Shown in pieces: positions 9,408-18,010 of a DNA stretch of 64,000 nucleotides. The notes below the pieces were generated by a model. That model searched no databases, had not been told where the DNA came from, and saw only the letters and a program-made list of their open reading frames with translations. Origin of the DNA: Rhodobacteraceae bacterium Alg238-R152 (GTDB taxonomy: Bacteria; Pseudomonadota; Alphaproteobacteria; Rhodobacterales; Rhodobacteraceae). Location of the stretch: positions 124,001 through 188,000 of the forward strand of contig UNRJ01000002.1 of NCBI GenBank assembly GCA_900537125.1, written 5' to 3'. Within the stretch, counting starts at the first letter, position 1; every line of letters starts with the position of its first letter. A program made the translations under genes and the position numbers.

Positions 9408-10064
9408 TTAGGGATTGGCAACCACTATTGCGCGTTCAAATCGCACCGGCACATCACCTTCACGCCACATTGGCAGTTTGGGCATGATCGCGGCAAAACG
9501 CTCGGACGCAATAAAGCCCTCCAAACAGCGAGACAGGTTCGGGCCAGCGTCAGCATCAAAGCGGGCTTTGTTGATGAACGCAAATTGGCGCACAAAGGGC
9601 AGGATCGCCATATCCGCCAGGCTGGGCGTGTCGCCAAAGAGCCAAGGTTTGTCGCCGATTTGCTGATCCAGCTTGGCCAGAAAATTCATGGCTTTGGCCC
9701 GCGACTCCTCTGGGTCCAAATCTGGATAACGCGTGTGATATTTGGTGTGATCCAACGCGGCTTTGAATGGGCCGTCTGCCTCCGCAATCAGAGCGTGACC
9801 GTTCTCGGGAATACTAAGCCAGCTTTCCGGATCGTTCTGTTGCAGCGCCCAGATCATCACGTCCAGACTCTCATCGATCACCAAATCACCCGCCTTCAAG
9901 CAGGGCACTGTGCCGCTTGGTGAGGTCGCCAGAAACGCGGGGGCCTTGTCGCGCAACATGACTTCACGCAATTCCACCGCCACGCCAGAGGCCGCCACTG
10001 CCAATCGTGCGCGCATCGCATAGGGGCAGCGGCGAAAGGAATAGAGAAGCGGAAAATCTGACAT
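9408..10064 (-). CDS. Glutathione S-transferase-like protein
   Basis: A 218-residue GST-fold protein with SFRRCPYAMRARLA at the N-terminus, where the CPYA cysteine is the catalytic-type residue of omega/glutaredoxin-like GSTs. PSGTVPCL and DESLDVM form the glutathione site, and a helical C-terminal domain carries FGDTPSLADMAILPF. I start it at the ATG at 10064; a longer frame from 10151 runs into the repeat-like element downstream of mtaB. The ribosome site is weak (GGAAAG, about 12 bases away). Substrate is unknown. Confidence 0.85.
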   Translation of the reverse strand: MSDFPLLYSFRRCPYAMRARLAVAASGVAVELREVMLRDKAPAFLATSPSGTVPCLKAGDLVIDESLDVMIWALQQNDPESWLSIPENGHALIAEADGPFKAALDHTKYHTRYPDLDPEESRAKAMNFLAKLDQQIGDKPWLFGDTPSLADMAILPFVRQFAFINKARFDADAGPNLSRCLEGFIASERFAAIMPKLPMWREGDVPVRFERAIVVANP

Positions 10065-10070
10065 TATGTT

Positions 10071-10115
10071 TTCACTTTCCAAAAATATCTCGGGGGTTTG
10101 GGGGCTGGCCCCCAA
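10071..10115. repeat. Repeat-like intergenic element, copy 1 (with hairpin)
   Basis: The 25-base head (10071-10095) matches 61038-61062 with two differences. It is followed, as at the other copy, by a hairpin with a CTGG loop and G/C arms (10098-10104 with 10109-10115). Read on the minus strand, the hairpin follows the mtaB stop directly and can serve as its terminator. Two copies 51 kb apart, each between genes, suggest a dispersed element of this genome. Confidence 0.6.
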
Positions 10116-10119
10116 GCGC

Positions 10120-11382
10120 TTAAGCCACCAGCTGTTGCCCACGCACATCAAGAATGGAAGCGGTCACAATGGCGCCTTCCTCTTGTGGTGTCTCAAATGT
10201 GACTTCGGTAAACTGTTCCGTGCGGCCCATATTGGGGTTTTCCATCAGGATATGATGGGTTTTGCCAAGCTGCGCCGCCAAGTGTTTTTCCACTTGCACG
10301 GCCCCAGCTTCGCGCAGCTGTGCCGCGCGGGCTTTGATAACGTTGCCATTCACCTGATTGGGGATTTTGGCCGCCGGGGTGCCTTCGCGTTTGGAATAAG
10401 GGAAGACATGCAGCCAGGTGAGGTCACAGTCCTGTACCAGCTTCACCGAGTTCTCAAAATGCGCGTCTGTTTCAGTGGGGAAACCAGCAATAATATCCGC
10501 GCCAAAGGTCATCTCTGGACGCTGTTTTTTGGCCTCTTCGCAGAACCGGATGGCGTCGTCGCGCAGGTGGCGGCGGGCCATGCGTTTGAGGATCAGATCA
10601 TCGCCGTGCTGCAAGCTCAGATGCAGATGTGGCATCAGGCGTGGCTCGGTGGCGATGGCCAGCATCAGGTTCTCATCCACTTCGATGCTGTCAATTGAGC
10701 TGATCCGCAGGCGTGGCAGGTCCGGCACCAGTTTGAGGATGCGCATGACCAAATCGCCAAGCTTGGGCATCATCGGCTGATCCGCGCCCCAGCTGGTGAG
10801 GTCAACACCGGTCAACACAACTTCGTTGAAGCCCTTGTCCACCAGACGTTTGATCTGATCGACCACCACGCCAGCCGGAACCGAGCGGGAATTGCCGCGG
10901 CCATAAGGAATGATGCAGAAGGTGCAGCGGTGATCACAGCCGTTTTGCACCTGCACATAGGCGCGTGACCGGGTGCCAAAGCCGTCGATCAGGTGACCGG
11001 CGGTTTCTGTCACCGACATAATGTCGTCGACCTGCACCTTTTCGGTCTCACCAATGAAATCGGCGGCCATGCCTTGCCAGGTGGCGGGGTTCATTTTTTC
11101 GGTGTTGCCGATAACCTTGTCGACTTCCCCCATGGCGGCAAAAGTTTCCGGCTCGACCTGCGCGGCACAGCCCGTGACAATAATTTGCGCGTCGGGATTG
11201 TCGCGGCGCAGACGGCGAATTTCTTGGCGGCTTTTTCGCACGGCCTCTGCGGTCACGGCGCAGGTGTTCACGATCACAGCGTTTTCCAGACCGGCAGATT
11301 GCGCCATGTCTTTCATCGCTTCTGATTCATAGGAATTCAGGCGACATCCCAGTGTGGTGAATTTAGGGGGCGACGCGGTCAT
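10120..11382 (-). CDS. mtaB: tRNA t6A37 methylthiotransferase MtaB
   Basis: Radical-SAM enzyme that converts t6A37 to ms2t6A37 in tRNAs reading ANN codons. The 420-residue protein has the N-terminal UPF0004 domain with three cluster cysteines (TLGCRLN, VNTCAVT, VTGCAAQ). The radical-SAM motif CDHRCTFC is followed by IIPYGRGNSRS, and a C-terminal TRAM-like domain closes the protein. The length and the LGCRLNSYES signature separate MtaB from MiaB and RimO. Its start overlaps the dapF stop by four bases (ATGA), so the two are translationally coupled. Confidence 0.95.
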   Translation of the reverse strand: MTASPPKFTTLGCRLNSYESEAMKDMAQSAGLENAVIVNTCAVTAEAVRKSRQEIRRLRRDNPDAQIIVTGCAAQVEPETFAAMGEVDKVIGNTEKMNPATWQGMAADFIGETEKVQVDDIMSVTETAGHLIDGFGTRSRAYVQVQNGCDHRCTFCIIPYGRGNSRSVPAGVVVDQIKRLVDKGFNEVVLTGVDLTSWGADQPMMPKLGDLVMRILKLVPDLPRLRISSIDSIEVDENLMLAIATEPRLMPHLHLSLQHGDDLILKRMARRHLRDDAIRFCEEAKKQRPEMTFGADIIAGFPTETDAHFENSVKLVQDCDLTWLHVFPYSKREGTPAAKIPNQVNGNVIKARAAQLREAGAVQVEKHLAAQLGKTHHILMENPNMGRTEQFTEVTFETPQEEGAIVTASILDVRGQQLVA

Positions 11383-12233
11383 TTGTGACGCTCCAGAAAC
11401 TCAGTGGTGAAGCTCCCAGACATAACGTGCTCAGTTTCACCGGTCATCCAGACGCCATCGTCTGCCCAGTTGATCCACAGCGTGCCGCCATCGAGATCAA
11501 TCCGCACGTCTCGACCGGTCAGACCACGGCGGGCGGCCGCAACGGCTGTGGCACAACTGGATGAGCCAGAGGCCAAGGTGGTGCCAACGCCGCGTTCCCA
11601 AACCCGCATGCGGATGTGGTTTTCCCCAACGATCTGCGCAACCTGCACATTGGTGCGCTCGGGATAAAGCGGATGATGTTCATGCGCCGCGCCAAAGGCT
11701 TCGAGGTCCACAGACTGCACATCATCAACAAAGAAGGTGCAATGTGGGTTGCCCATGCCAGTCGCGGTGGGGGCGCCGTCAATCGGCAGCTCCAGCGTGT
11801 CCATTTCACGGGCAAGCGGTACGTCATTCCACGCAAGTTGCGGATGCCCCATATTCACGGAGACCAGACCGTTGCCGGCCTCGCGTGCAAACAATGTGCC
11901 GCGATCGGTGGTGAGGGTCAGCGACTCAGTCCCCGACTCATTTATCAGATGGCGGGCGATACAACGGGTGGCATTTCCACACGCGGCAGAAGTAGACCCA
12001 TCCGCGTTGTAAAACGTTAGGTGGGCGTCAGTGTTGCTGCCTTCTGCGCCATGGGAGATCACCGCAAGCTGATCAAATCCCACACCTTTTTGGCGGTGGG
12101 CAATGGCCGTTATCTGATTTTCAGTCAGCGCAAAGGCACGTATACGGGCATCGACAACGACAAAATCATTGCCCAGCCCATGCATTTTCATAAACGCCAA
12201 AGGAGTTTCAACACGTGTATCCATTGGGCGCAT
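11379..12233 (-). CDS. dapF: Diaminopimelate epimerase
   Basis: Interconverts LL- and meso-diaminopimelate for lysine and peptidoglycan synthesis. It begins with the family motif MKMHGLGNDF near residue 15 and shows the first catalytic cysteine in AACGNATRC (Cys85). At the second catalytic site the usual ERGxGxTxACGxGAC pattern reads ERGVGTTLASGSSSC. The position normally holding the catalytic Cys is therefore Ser222, and the next Cys is 227. Start is taken at 12233; 12224 is also possible, as neither has a clear ribosome site. Coupled to mtaB downstream. dapD and dapE lie elsewhere in the window. Confidence 0.93.
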   Translation of the reverse strand: MRPMDTRVETPLAFMKMHGLGNDFVVVDARIRAFALTENQITAIAHRQKGVGFDQLAVISHGAEGSNTDAHLTFYNADGSTSAACGNATRCIARHLINESGTESLTLTTDRGTLFAREAGNGLVSVNMGHPQLAWNDVPLAREMDTLELPIDGAPTATGMGNPHCTFFVDDVQSVDLEAFGAAHEHHPLYPERTNVQVAQIVGENHIRMRVWERGVGTTLASGSSSCATAVAAARRGLTGRDVRIDLDGGTLWINWADDGVWMTGETEHVMSGSFTTEFLERHK

Positions 12234-12338
12234 ATACGCCCGTTGAAGACCCTTTTCCAGTATGGCAAAATTTTTCTTGAGAATCGGCTTGACCCCTTCG
12301 GCCTGTCGGCTTAGTAACCGCGCACCAACACAGAGAGT

Positions 12339-12414
12339 GGGCCGTTAGCTCAGTTGGTAGAGCAACTGACTTTTAATCAGTAGGTCGATGGTTCGAACCC
12401 ATCACGGCTCACCA
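12339..12414 (+). tRNA. tRNA-Lys (anticodon TTT)
   Basis: A 76-base tRNA including an encoded CCA end. The acceptor arm GGGCCGT pairs with ACGGCTC with one G-T pair. A TAGCTCAGTTGG D-arm, a 7-base anticodon loop CTTTTAA with TTT at 12372-12374, and a GGTTCGAACCC T-arm are all present. Monocistronic, followed immediately by a strong terminator. Confidence 0.97.
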
Positions 12415-12420
12415 CTTTCA

Positions 12421-12451
12421 AACAAAACCCCGCCATTGGCGGGGTTTTGTT
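12421..12451 (+). terminator. Terminator of tRNA-Lys
   Basis: A perfect 14-bp stem (12421-12434 with 12438-12451) with a 3-base loop. The stem runs from an A-rich left foot through CCCCGCC to a T-rich right foot, seven bases after the tRNA CCA end. Confidence 0.93.
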
Positions 12452-12566
12452 GTTTTGGGCAAGCCTATTACATCGCTGCCAAGATATGAAAAGGCCACAA
12501 CACCAAATGCGCCGTTACAAATGGCTTCTGAATAGATTGTGCTCAGAAAAGGCGGTCGGATCCGTC

Positions 12567-13298
12567 TCAGATAGGTCGCAGTTCTACGCGACCCTGCGGA
12601 TGAAGGGACCACACCTTGCCGTCTTCAAACACCGCAGCTGAGATCGGACGGCCATAGCCTGCACCGGTGTCGAGATTCACATGATTTCCATAGTGCATGG
12701 CGTGATCCACCGGCGTGTGGCCGTGCACCACCAGCCAAGGATGGGGTCCGGTGTGAGACAAAAAGTCGTCCCTGATCCAGCATAGATCATCATTTGACTG
12801 CTCTGCCAACGGAATGTTGGGACGGATGCCTGCGTGTACAAAGAACAGGTCATCGTGTTGCTTAAAATACGGCAAGTTGGTTAGAAACGCGACGTGCGCT
12901 GCGGGCACAGCGGCGCGCGCGGCGGCGTGAATTTCGGAAAGGCGCGCGTCTCTGTCAAAGCGCAGACCATAAGATGCCAACGTATCCCGACCACCCAGCC
13001 GATCGTGCAGCCAATAGAGATCCGGCCGCAGGCGCATGTCGACGCGGGGCCAAGGTTCCAGAAAGTAGCGGAACATGCGGTCGTGATTGCCCGTCAAAAC
13101 GGTCCAGTTGCGACCCTGATTCAGCCCGTTCATGACAAAATCAATCACGCCTTTGCTGTCCGGCCCCCGGTCGACAAGATCGCCTAGAAACACAACTTCC
13201 GCGTCACGTCCGCCGTCAGCGACAATCTGGTCCATCACCTCTTCGAGTTTGTCGAGATGTCCGTGGATGTCGCCAATGGCGTAGATGGGAGAGGTCAC
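12567..13298 (-). CDS. Calcineurin-like metallophosphoesterase (serine/threonine protein phosphatase 1 type)
   Basis: A 243-residue dinuclear-metal phosphatase. The five motifs of the superfamily are in order: GDIHGH, GDLVDRGPDS, GNHD, FVHAG and a late VVHGHTP histidine. This is the pattern of bacterial PrpA/PP1-like and diadenosine-tetraphosphatase-like enzymes, so the substrate (phosphoprotein or nucleotide) is open. It starts with GTG at 13298, overlapping the clpP-like stop as GTGA, which implies coupling to that gene. Confidence 0.88.
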   Translation of the reverse strand: MTSPIYAIGDIHGHLDKLEEVMDQIVADGGRDAEVVFLGDLVDRGPDSKGVIDFVMNGLNQGRNWTVLTGNHDRMFRYFLEPWPRVDMRLRPDLYWLHDRLGGRDTLASYGLRFDRDARLSEIHAAARAAVPAAHVAFLTNLPYFKQHDDLFFVHAGIRPNIPLAEQSNDDLCWIRDDFLSHTGPHPWLVVHGHTPVDHAMHYGNHVNLDTGAGYGRPISAAVFEDGKVWSLHPQGRVELRPI

Positions 13299-13882
13299 TT
13301 AAGCGCGTCCGCAGATTGAATGATGCTGCCGCACAACCCATAGTCGATGGCCTCTTGGGCTGTGAGCCAGAAATCACGCGCAGTGTCGGATGCAATTTTC
13401 TCTTTGGTTTGTCCGGTCGCGGCCGAAAAGAGCACATCAAACCGCTCACGCATGATGCGGATCTGTTGCGCCTGGATCTCCATATCGGTGGCTTGCCCGC
13501 CAATGCCGCCGGAGGGCTGGTGCAGCAGGAAGCGTGTGTTGGGCAGGCAGAAGCGGTTTTCCGGCTTGGCACCCACAAAGATCAGCGCGCCGGCACTGGC
13601 CACCCAACCGGTGCCGATGGTGCGCACGGTGGGTTTGATGAAGCCAATCATGTCATGCACCATGTCGCCGCTCTCCACATGGCCACCTGGAGAAGAAATG
13701 AACATATTGATCGGCGCGTCGCTTTCCTCTGCCAAGGCAAGCAGGTGAGTCGCGGTGCGCTGTGCCAGTTTGTCGTCGATTTGACCCGCCACAATCACAT
13801 TGCGGCTTTGGAAAAACAGCTGGTCAACGCGGGCTGGGGTTGCGGTGTCGTCTTGGGATTTCTCAAGCAAAGTGGTCATCAT
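13295..13882 (-). CDS. ClpP-family serine protease subunit (secondary paralogue)
   Basis: Self-compartmentalising protease of the ClpP fold, expected to work with a Clp ATPase. The 195-residue protein keeps a triad: Ser in GWVASAGALIF, His in RFLLHQPSGG and Asp in TARDFWLTAQEAIDYG. The context of the serine (ASAGAL rather than ASMA) and the divergent N-terminus suggest an accessory ClpP rather than the main one, which normally sits beside clpX; neither clpX nor tig is here. ATG at 13882 has a GAGGA site. Coupled to the downstream metallophosphoesterase by a GTGA overlap. Confidence 0.85.
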   Translation of the reverse strand: MMTTLLEKSQDDTATPARVDQLFFQSRNVIVAGQIDDKLAQRTATHLLALAEESDAPINMFISSPGGHVESGDMVHDMIGFIKPTVRTIGTGWVASAGALIFVGAKPENRFCLPNTRFLLHQPSGGIGGQATDMEIQAQQIRIMRERFDVLFSAATGQTKEKIASDTARDFWLTAQEAIDYGLCGSIIQSADALK

Positions 13883-13967
13883 GAATTGGTCCTCGACTGC
13901 TGGCTTTTTGGTGAATCTCCCTACTGTTTACCGGGGCGGCGGGGAGTGCAACCAATCAGCGAACGAA

Positions 13968-13995
13968 AAACGCCGCCCCGGGGGGAGCGGCGTTT
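13968..13995 (-). terminator. Terminator downstream of serA
   Basis: AAACGCCGC (13968-13976) pairs perfectly with GCGGCGTTT (13987-13995) around a C/G-rich loop. Read on the minus strand it lies 22 bases after the serA stop and is followed by a T-run (13966-13970), as a rho-independent terminator should be. Confidence 0.85.
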
Positions 13996-14017
13996 CATCT
14001 TTTGAGAAGGTCACCTC

Positions 14018-15613
14018 TTAAGCCACGTCAAACACCAGTGGTTTGATCTGGCGGAACATATCGGTTTCCGCCAGCTTGGCGCGGGCATCTGCAGGCACAG
14101 GTTCGTCCACGTACAGCAGTGCGATGGCTTCGCCGCCCACATCCGCACGGCCTAGGGTAAAGTTCGCGATGTTCACGCCATTTGCACCCAAAGTCTGACC
14201 CAGTGTACCAATGATGCCAGGCACGTCTTCGTTGGTGGTGTAGAGCATGTTTTCACCCACCTCGGCGTCAATGTTGATGCCTTTGATCTGGATGAAACGT
14301 GGCTTGCCATCAGAGAACACGGTGCCCGCGATGGAACGTTCCCGTTTCTCGGTCACCACGGTCACCTTGATATAGCCATCAAAAGTGCCGGACTTGTCCT
14401 GATTGGTGGTGGAGATTTGAATGCCACGCTCTTTGGCCACAACCGGGGCGGAAACCATGTTCACGTCCGGGTTAGCTTTCTTCATGATGCCCGCCACAAC
14501 GGCACAGTTTAGCGCGGCGAGGTTCATGTCAGACACAACACCGTCATAAAGGATGTTGATGGCGGTGATGGGCTCGTCGGTCATTTGGCCGGAGAAAGAG
14601 CCGAGGTGGTCCGCCAGCTTGATCCATGGGCCCATGACCTTGGCTTCTTCGGCGGTCACGGAGGGCATGTTCAACGCGTTTTCTACGGCACCGGTCAGCA
14701 GGTAGTTGGACATCTGCTCCGCCACTTGCAGCGCCACGTTTTCCTGCGCCTCAGTTGTTGCTGCGCCCAAGTGTGGCGTGCAGACCACGTTTGGCAGGTT
14801 GAACAGCGCGTTTTCCTTGGCAGGCTCTTCTTTGAACACGTCAAACGCTGCGCCGGCGACATGGCCGGATTTCAGCAACTCGGCCAGCGCTTCTTCGTCG
14901 ACCAGACCACCGCGGGCACAGTTGATGATGCGCACGCCTTTTTTGGTATTGGCGAGGTTTTCTGCCGACAGGATGTTCGCAGTCTGCTCAGTGAAGGGCA
15001 CGTGCAGGGTGATGAAGTCGGCACGTGGCAACAGCTCTTCGAGCTCAACTTTTTCAACGCCCATTTTGTCGGCTTTTTCTTCAGACAAGAAGGGATCATA
15101 CGCGATCACTTTCATCTTCAGGCCACGGGCGCGGTCACAAACGATGCCACCAATGTTGCCTGCGCCAATCACGCCGAGCGTTTTGTTGGTCAGCTCGGTG
15201 CCCATGAATTTGGACTTTTCCCATTTGCCGGCGTGGGTGGATTCGCTGGCTTCTGGGATCTGACGTGCCACAGCAAACATCATTGCAATGGCGTGCTCAG
15301 CAGTGGTGATCATATTGCCAAACGGCGTGTTCATCACGATCACGCCTTTCTTGGAGGCGGCTTCTTTGTCAACGTTGTCGGTGCCGATGCCGGCGCGGCC
15401 GATGACTTTGAGGTTGTCGGCTTTTTCCAGCAGTTTGGCGGTGGCTTTGGTGGCGGAGCGGATCGCCAAACCGTCATATTGGCCAATCACTTCGACCAGC
15501 TTGTCTTTGTCCTTGCCAAGGTCGGGCATGAAGTCGACGTCGATGCCACGATCGCGGAAGATCTGAACGGCGGTTTCGCTGAGTTTGTCGGAAACGAGTA
15601 CTTTGGGAGCCAT
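14018..15613 (-). CDS. serA: D-3-phosphoglycerate dehydrogenase
   Basis: First step of serine synthesis, 3-phosphoglycerate to 3-phosphohydroxypyruvate with NAD+. The 531-residue protein is the long form. It has a catalytic/NAD domain with GVIGAGNIGG (Rossmann), a catalytic histidine in VVCTPHLGAAT, an intervening ASB domain, and a C-terminal ACT domain (from about residue 455, NEDVPGIIGTLG) for serine control. Start is the ATG at 15613 (MAPKVLV); the longer frame adds 18 unconserved residues. It follows serC by 96 bp on the same strand. Confidence 0.95.
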   Translation of the reverse strand: MAPKVLVSDKLSETAVQIFRDRGIDVDFMPDLGKDKDKLVEVIGQYDGLAIRSATKATAKLLEKADNLKVIGRAGIGTDNVDKEAASKKGVIVMNTPFGNMITTAEHAIAMMFAVARQIPEASESTHAGKWEKSKFMGTELTNKTLGVIGAGNIGGIVCDRARGLKMKVIAYDPFLSEEKADKMGVEKVELEELLPRADFITLHVPFTEQTANILSAENLANTKKGVRIINCARGGLVDEEALAELLKSGHVAGAAFDVFKEEPAKENALFNLPNVVCTPHLGAATTEAQENVALQVAEQMSNYLLTGAVENALNMPSVTAEEAKVMGPWIKLADHLGSFSGQMTDEPITAINILYDGVVSDMNLAALNCAVVAGIMKKANPDVNMVSAPVVAKERGIQISTTNQDKSGTFDGYIKVTVVTEKRERSIAGTVFSDGKPRFIQIKGINIDAEVGENMLYTTNEDVPGIIGTLGQTLGANGVNIANFTLGRADVGGEAIALLYVDEPVPADARAKLAETDMFRQIKPLVFDVA

Positions 15614-15647
15614 GTTGAGCGTCCTTTGGAATATCTGTGTCGGGTGA

Positions 15648-15668
15648 GGTGCGCAGTGAATGCGCACC
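15648..15668. repeat. Small palindrome between serC and serA
   Basis: GGTGCGCA (15648-15655) pairs with TGCGCACC (15661-15668) around a 5-base loop. A related GGCGCACCG string follows at 15701. Short GTGCGCA palindromes of this kind are often dispersed in Rhodobacteraceae intergenic regions. Here it could act as an attenuator or RNA-stability element between serC and serA. Only one full copy is in the window. Confidence 0.4.
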
Positions 15669-15709
15669 CTACGGGATATGATGGTAGGGTATGCCCTTGG
15701 GGCGCACCG

Positions 15710-16858
15710 TTATCCTTGCGCGGCGATCTCGGCCTCAAAGGCCCAAGTCAGCCATGGCAGCATGGCTTCCAAATCGGCAGTCTCAACTGTGCCACCACAC
15801 CAGATGCGCAGGCCTGCTGGCGCGTCGCGGTAGGCGCCGATGTCCAGCGCGATGTTTTCTGCTTCCAGACGTTTGGCAACGGCCTTGGCAAAGGCTGCAC
15901 CGTCCTGAATGCGGTCATCGGTGAACTTCAGACACACGGAGGTGTTGGAACGAGTCACGTCATCCTCGGACAGATTGGCGATCCAGTCGTTGGCGTCGCA
16001 GAAATCAAACACCGCTTTGGCGTTGGCGTCTGCGCGGGCAATCAGACCTTTCAGACCGCCCTCAGAGCGGGCCCAGTCCAGCGCGAAGAGGTAATCTTCG
16101 ACGGCCAGCATGGAGGGTGTGTTGATGGTTGCGCCGGTGAAAATGCCTTCGATCAGCTTGCCGCCTTTGGTCAGACGGAAGATTTTTGGCAGTGGCCAGG
16201 CGGGGGTGTAGCTTTCCAGACGCGCAACAGCAGCCGGGGAGAGCACGATCACACCGTGGGCTGCTTCGCCGCCGAGCACTTTCTGCCAAGAGAAGGTGGT
16301 CACATCCAGCTTGTCCCATGGCAGGTCCATGGCGAAAGCAGCAGAAGTGGCATCACAGATGGTCAGACCGTCGCGGTCATCCGCGATCCAATCGGCGTTT
16401 GGCACGCGCACACCGGAGGTGGTGCCGTTCCAAGTAAACACAACGTCGTTGTTCTTGGTATCAACTGTAGCAAGATCAACGATCTGGCCATACTCGGCGG
16501 TTTTCACCTCAGCGTCGATCTTCAGTTGTTTCACCACATCGGTGATCCAACCGGCGCCAAAGCTTTCCCATGCGAGCATTTCAACTGTGCGCGCACCAAG
16601 CAGGGACCAAAGCGCCATTTCAACGGCGCCGGTGTCGGAGGCAGGTACAATGCCAATGCGGTAATCTGCGGGGATGCCCAGAACTTCGCGGGTGCCTTCG
16701 ATGGCGTCCTTCAGCTTGGCTTTGCCAACAGCTGCGCGGTGGCTGCGACCCAGTGCGGCGTCGGCCAGTTTTGTGACATCAAATGTGGGGGGTTTGGCAC
16801 ATGGGCCAGAAGAAAAACGCGGGTTGGCCGGCCGCGTCGCCGGTTGCTGAGTAGCCAT
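15710..16858 (-). CDS. serC: Phosphoserine aminotransferase
   Basis: Second step of serine synthesis: a PLP enzyme converting phosphohydroxypyruvate and glutamate to phosphoserine. The 382-residue protein belongs to the class V aminotransferase fold. [13 protein letters not shown] is at the N-terminus, and the likely PLP lysine lies in [16 protein letters not shown]. Start is the ATG at 16858 ([10 protein letters not shown]), which leaves an upstream leader with a hairpin. First gene of serC-serA, divergent from serB, so the whole serine pathway is contiguous. Confidence 0.94.
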   Translation of the reverse strand: MATQQPATRPANPRFSSGPCAKPPTFDVTKLADAALGRSHRAAVGKAKLKDAIEGTREVLGIPADYRIGIVPASDTGAVEMALWSLLGARTVEMLAWESFGAGWITDVVKQLKIDAEVKTAEYGQIVDLATVDTKNNDVVFTWNGTTSGVRVPNADWIADDRDGLTICDATSAAFAMDLPWDKLDVTTFSWQKVLGGEAAHGVIVLSPAAVARLESYTPAWPLPKIFRLTKGGKLIEGIFTGATINTPSMLAVEDYLFALDWARSEGGLKGLIARADANAKAVFDFCDANDWIANLSEDDVTRSNTSVCLKFTDDRIQDGAAFAKAVAKRLEAENIALDIGAYRDAPAGLRIWCGGTVETADLEAMLPWLTWAFEAEIAAQG

Positions 16859-16945
16859 CAATGCTATCCTTACAGATAAATGCCTCTCGTTGGGGAGAGG
16901 TGTCCCACGGACCGAAATAGGCGGGATGCTGCGACTGCACAACAG
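16859..16945 (-). promoter_or_regulatory. serC 5' leader, candidate serC-type RNA motif
   Basis: On the minus strand the leader contains a stem CCTCTC/GAGAGG with a 6-base loop about 25 bases before the serC ATG, preceded by further C/G-rich sequence. A conserved cis-regulatory RNA (the serC motif) has been described upstream of alphaproteobacterial serC genes. Position and the short hairpin fit, but I cannot test the covariance model. Confidence 0.4.
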
Positions 16946-17128
16946 GGAAAATGTGGGGTTCCGACAGTTTGCGCATCAAAAACGACGCGGTTTGACCACT
17001 ATAGGAAACACGTGGGGCGTTGAGGCCGCGATCAGATTGCACTGGTTACAATCCTTTGCTGGCGCAAAGCGGTTTGGCGTGGTCTATGCAGCGTCAACTC
17101 ATCCCGCGCTGACCAACCGAGGACCTTG

Positions 17129-18007
17129 ATGTTTACTTCCACGCTTCTGACTTCGCCAACTTCTGCCAATTTGGACCCTGCTCTGGTTGATAACCTGCGC
17201 AATGCCTGGGGTGGCGGTGATGCCGTTTGGCTGGGACCGGATGAGGTGGCGGAGTTTAGCTTGCCTGAGATGCCGGACAATCGGTGGGACGTTTGGGCGG
17301 ACCTGCAGAAAATGGGTGTGGACCTAGTGGTGCTGCCCACCGAAGGGCGGCGCAAGAAGATGCTGCTGGCAGATATGGACAGCACCATGATCCAGCAAGA
17401 GTGCATTGACGAGTTGGCGGATGAGGCCGGTGTTGGCGAGCGTGTAAAAGACATCACCGCGCGAGCGATGAACGGCGAGTTGGATTTTGACGGCGCGTTG
17501 ACCGAGCGGGTTAGGCTTCTAAAAGGTTTGAATGAAAGCGTGATTGGCAAGGTGCTGGCCGAGCGCATTACCTTTATGCCGGGGGGCAAGGCGCTTTTGG
17601 CAACCATGAAGGCACAAGGCGCCTATGCGGCATTGGTCTCTGGTGGGTTTACTGCCTTTACCGCCAAAGTGGCGAGCGAGCTGGGCTTTGATGAGAACCA
17701 GGCAAACACGCTTCTGGTCGAGAATGGAACCTTGACCGGCGACGTGGGGCAGCCAATCTTGGGGCGTGAGGCCAAGGTGCAAGCGCTGAAAGAGATTACT
17801 GAACGCCTTGGGCTTGCACATGAGGATGTGATGGCCGTTGGGGATGGGGCCAATGATCTCGGCATGCTGGGTCTGGCAGGTGCCGGTGTCGCGCTACACG
17901 CAAAACCTTCGGTGGCGGCGGAATGTGACATTCGCATCAACCACGGCGATTTGACGGCGCTGCTCTATATCCAGGGTTATGCCAAATCCGACTTCGAAGG
18001 GCTCTAA
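17129..18007 (+). CDS. serB: Phosphoserine phosphatase
   Basis: Last step of serine synthesis, phosphoserine to serine. A HAD-superfamily phosphatase of 292 residues with motif I DMDSTMIQQECIDELAD (nucleophile Asp), a motif II serine in ALVSGGFTAF, and motif III VGDGANDLGML. An N-terminal ACT-like segment of about 80 residues precedes the HAD core. Start is the ATG at 17129, with GAGGA upstream, rather than the TTG codon directly before it. Divergent from serC-serA. The TSUP transporter begins 3 bp downstream and is probably co-transcribed. Confidence 0.95.
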   Translation: MFTSTLLTSPTSANLDPALVDNLRNAWGGGDAVWLGPDEVAEFSLPEMPDNRWDVWADLQKMGVDLVVLPTEGRRKKMLLADMDSTMIQQECIDELADEAGVGERVKDITARAMNGELDFDGALTERVRLLKGLNESVIGKVLAERITFMPGGKALLATMKAQGAYAALVSGGFTAFTAKVASELGFDENQANTLLVENGTLTGDVGQPILGREAKVQALKEITERLGLAHEDVMAVGDGANDLGMLGLAGAGVALHAKPSVAAECDIRINHGDLTALLYIQGYAKSDFEGL

Positions 18008-18010
18008 ACA

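Noticed and set aside
14585-16879. 764-codon plus-strand frame across serA and serC
   Set aside because: Antisense to conserved genes, low-complexity Gly/His/Phe-rich translation, no ribosome site or family match.
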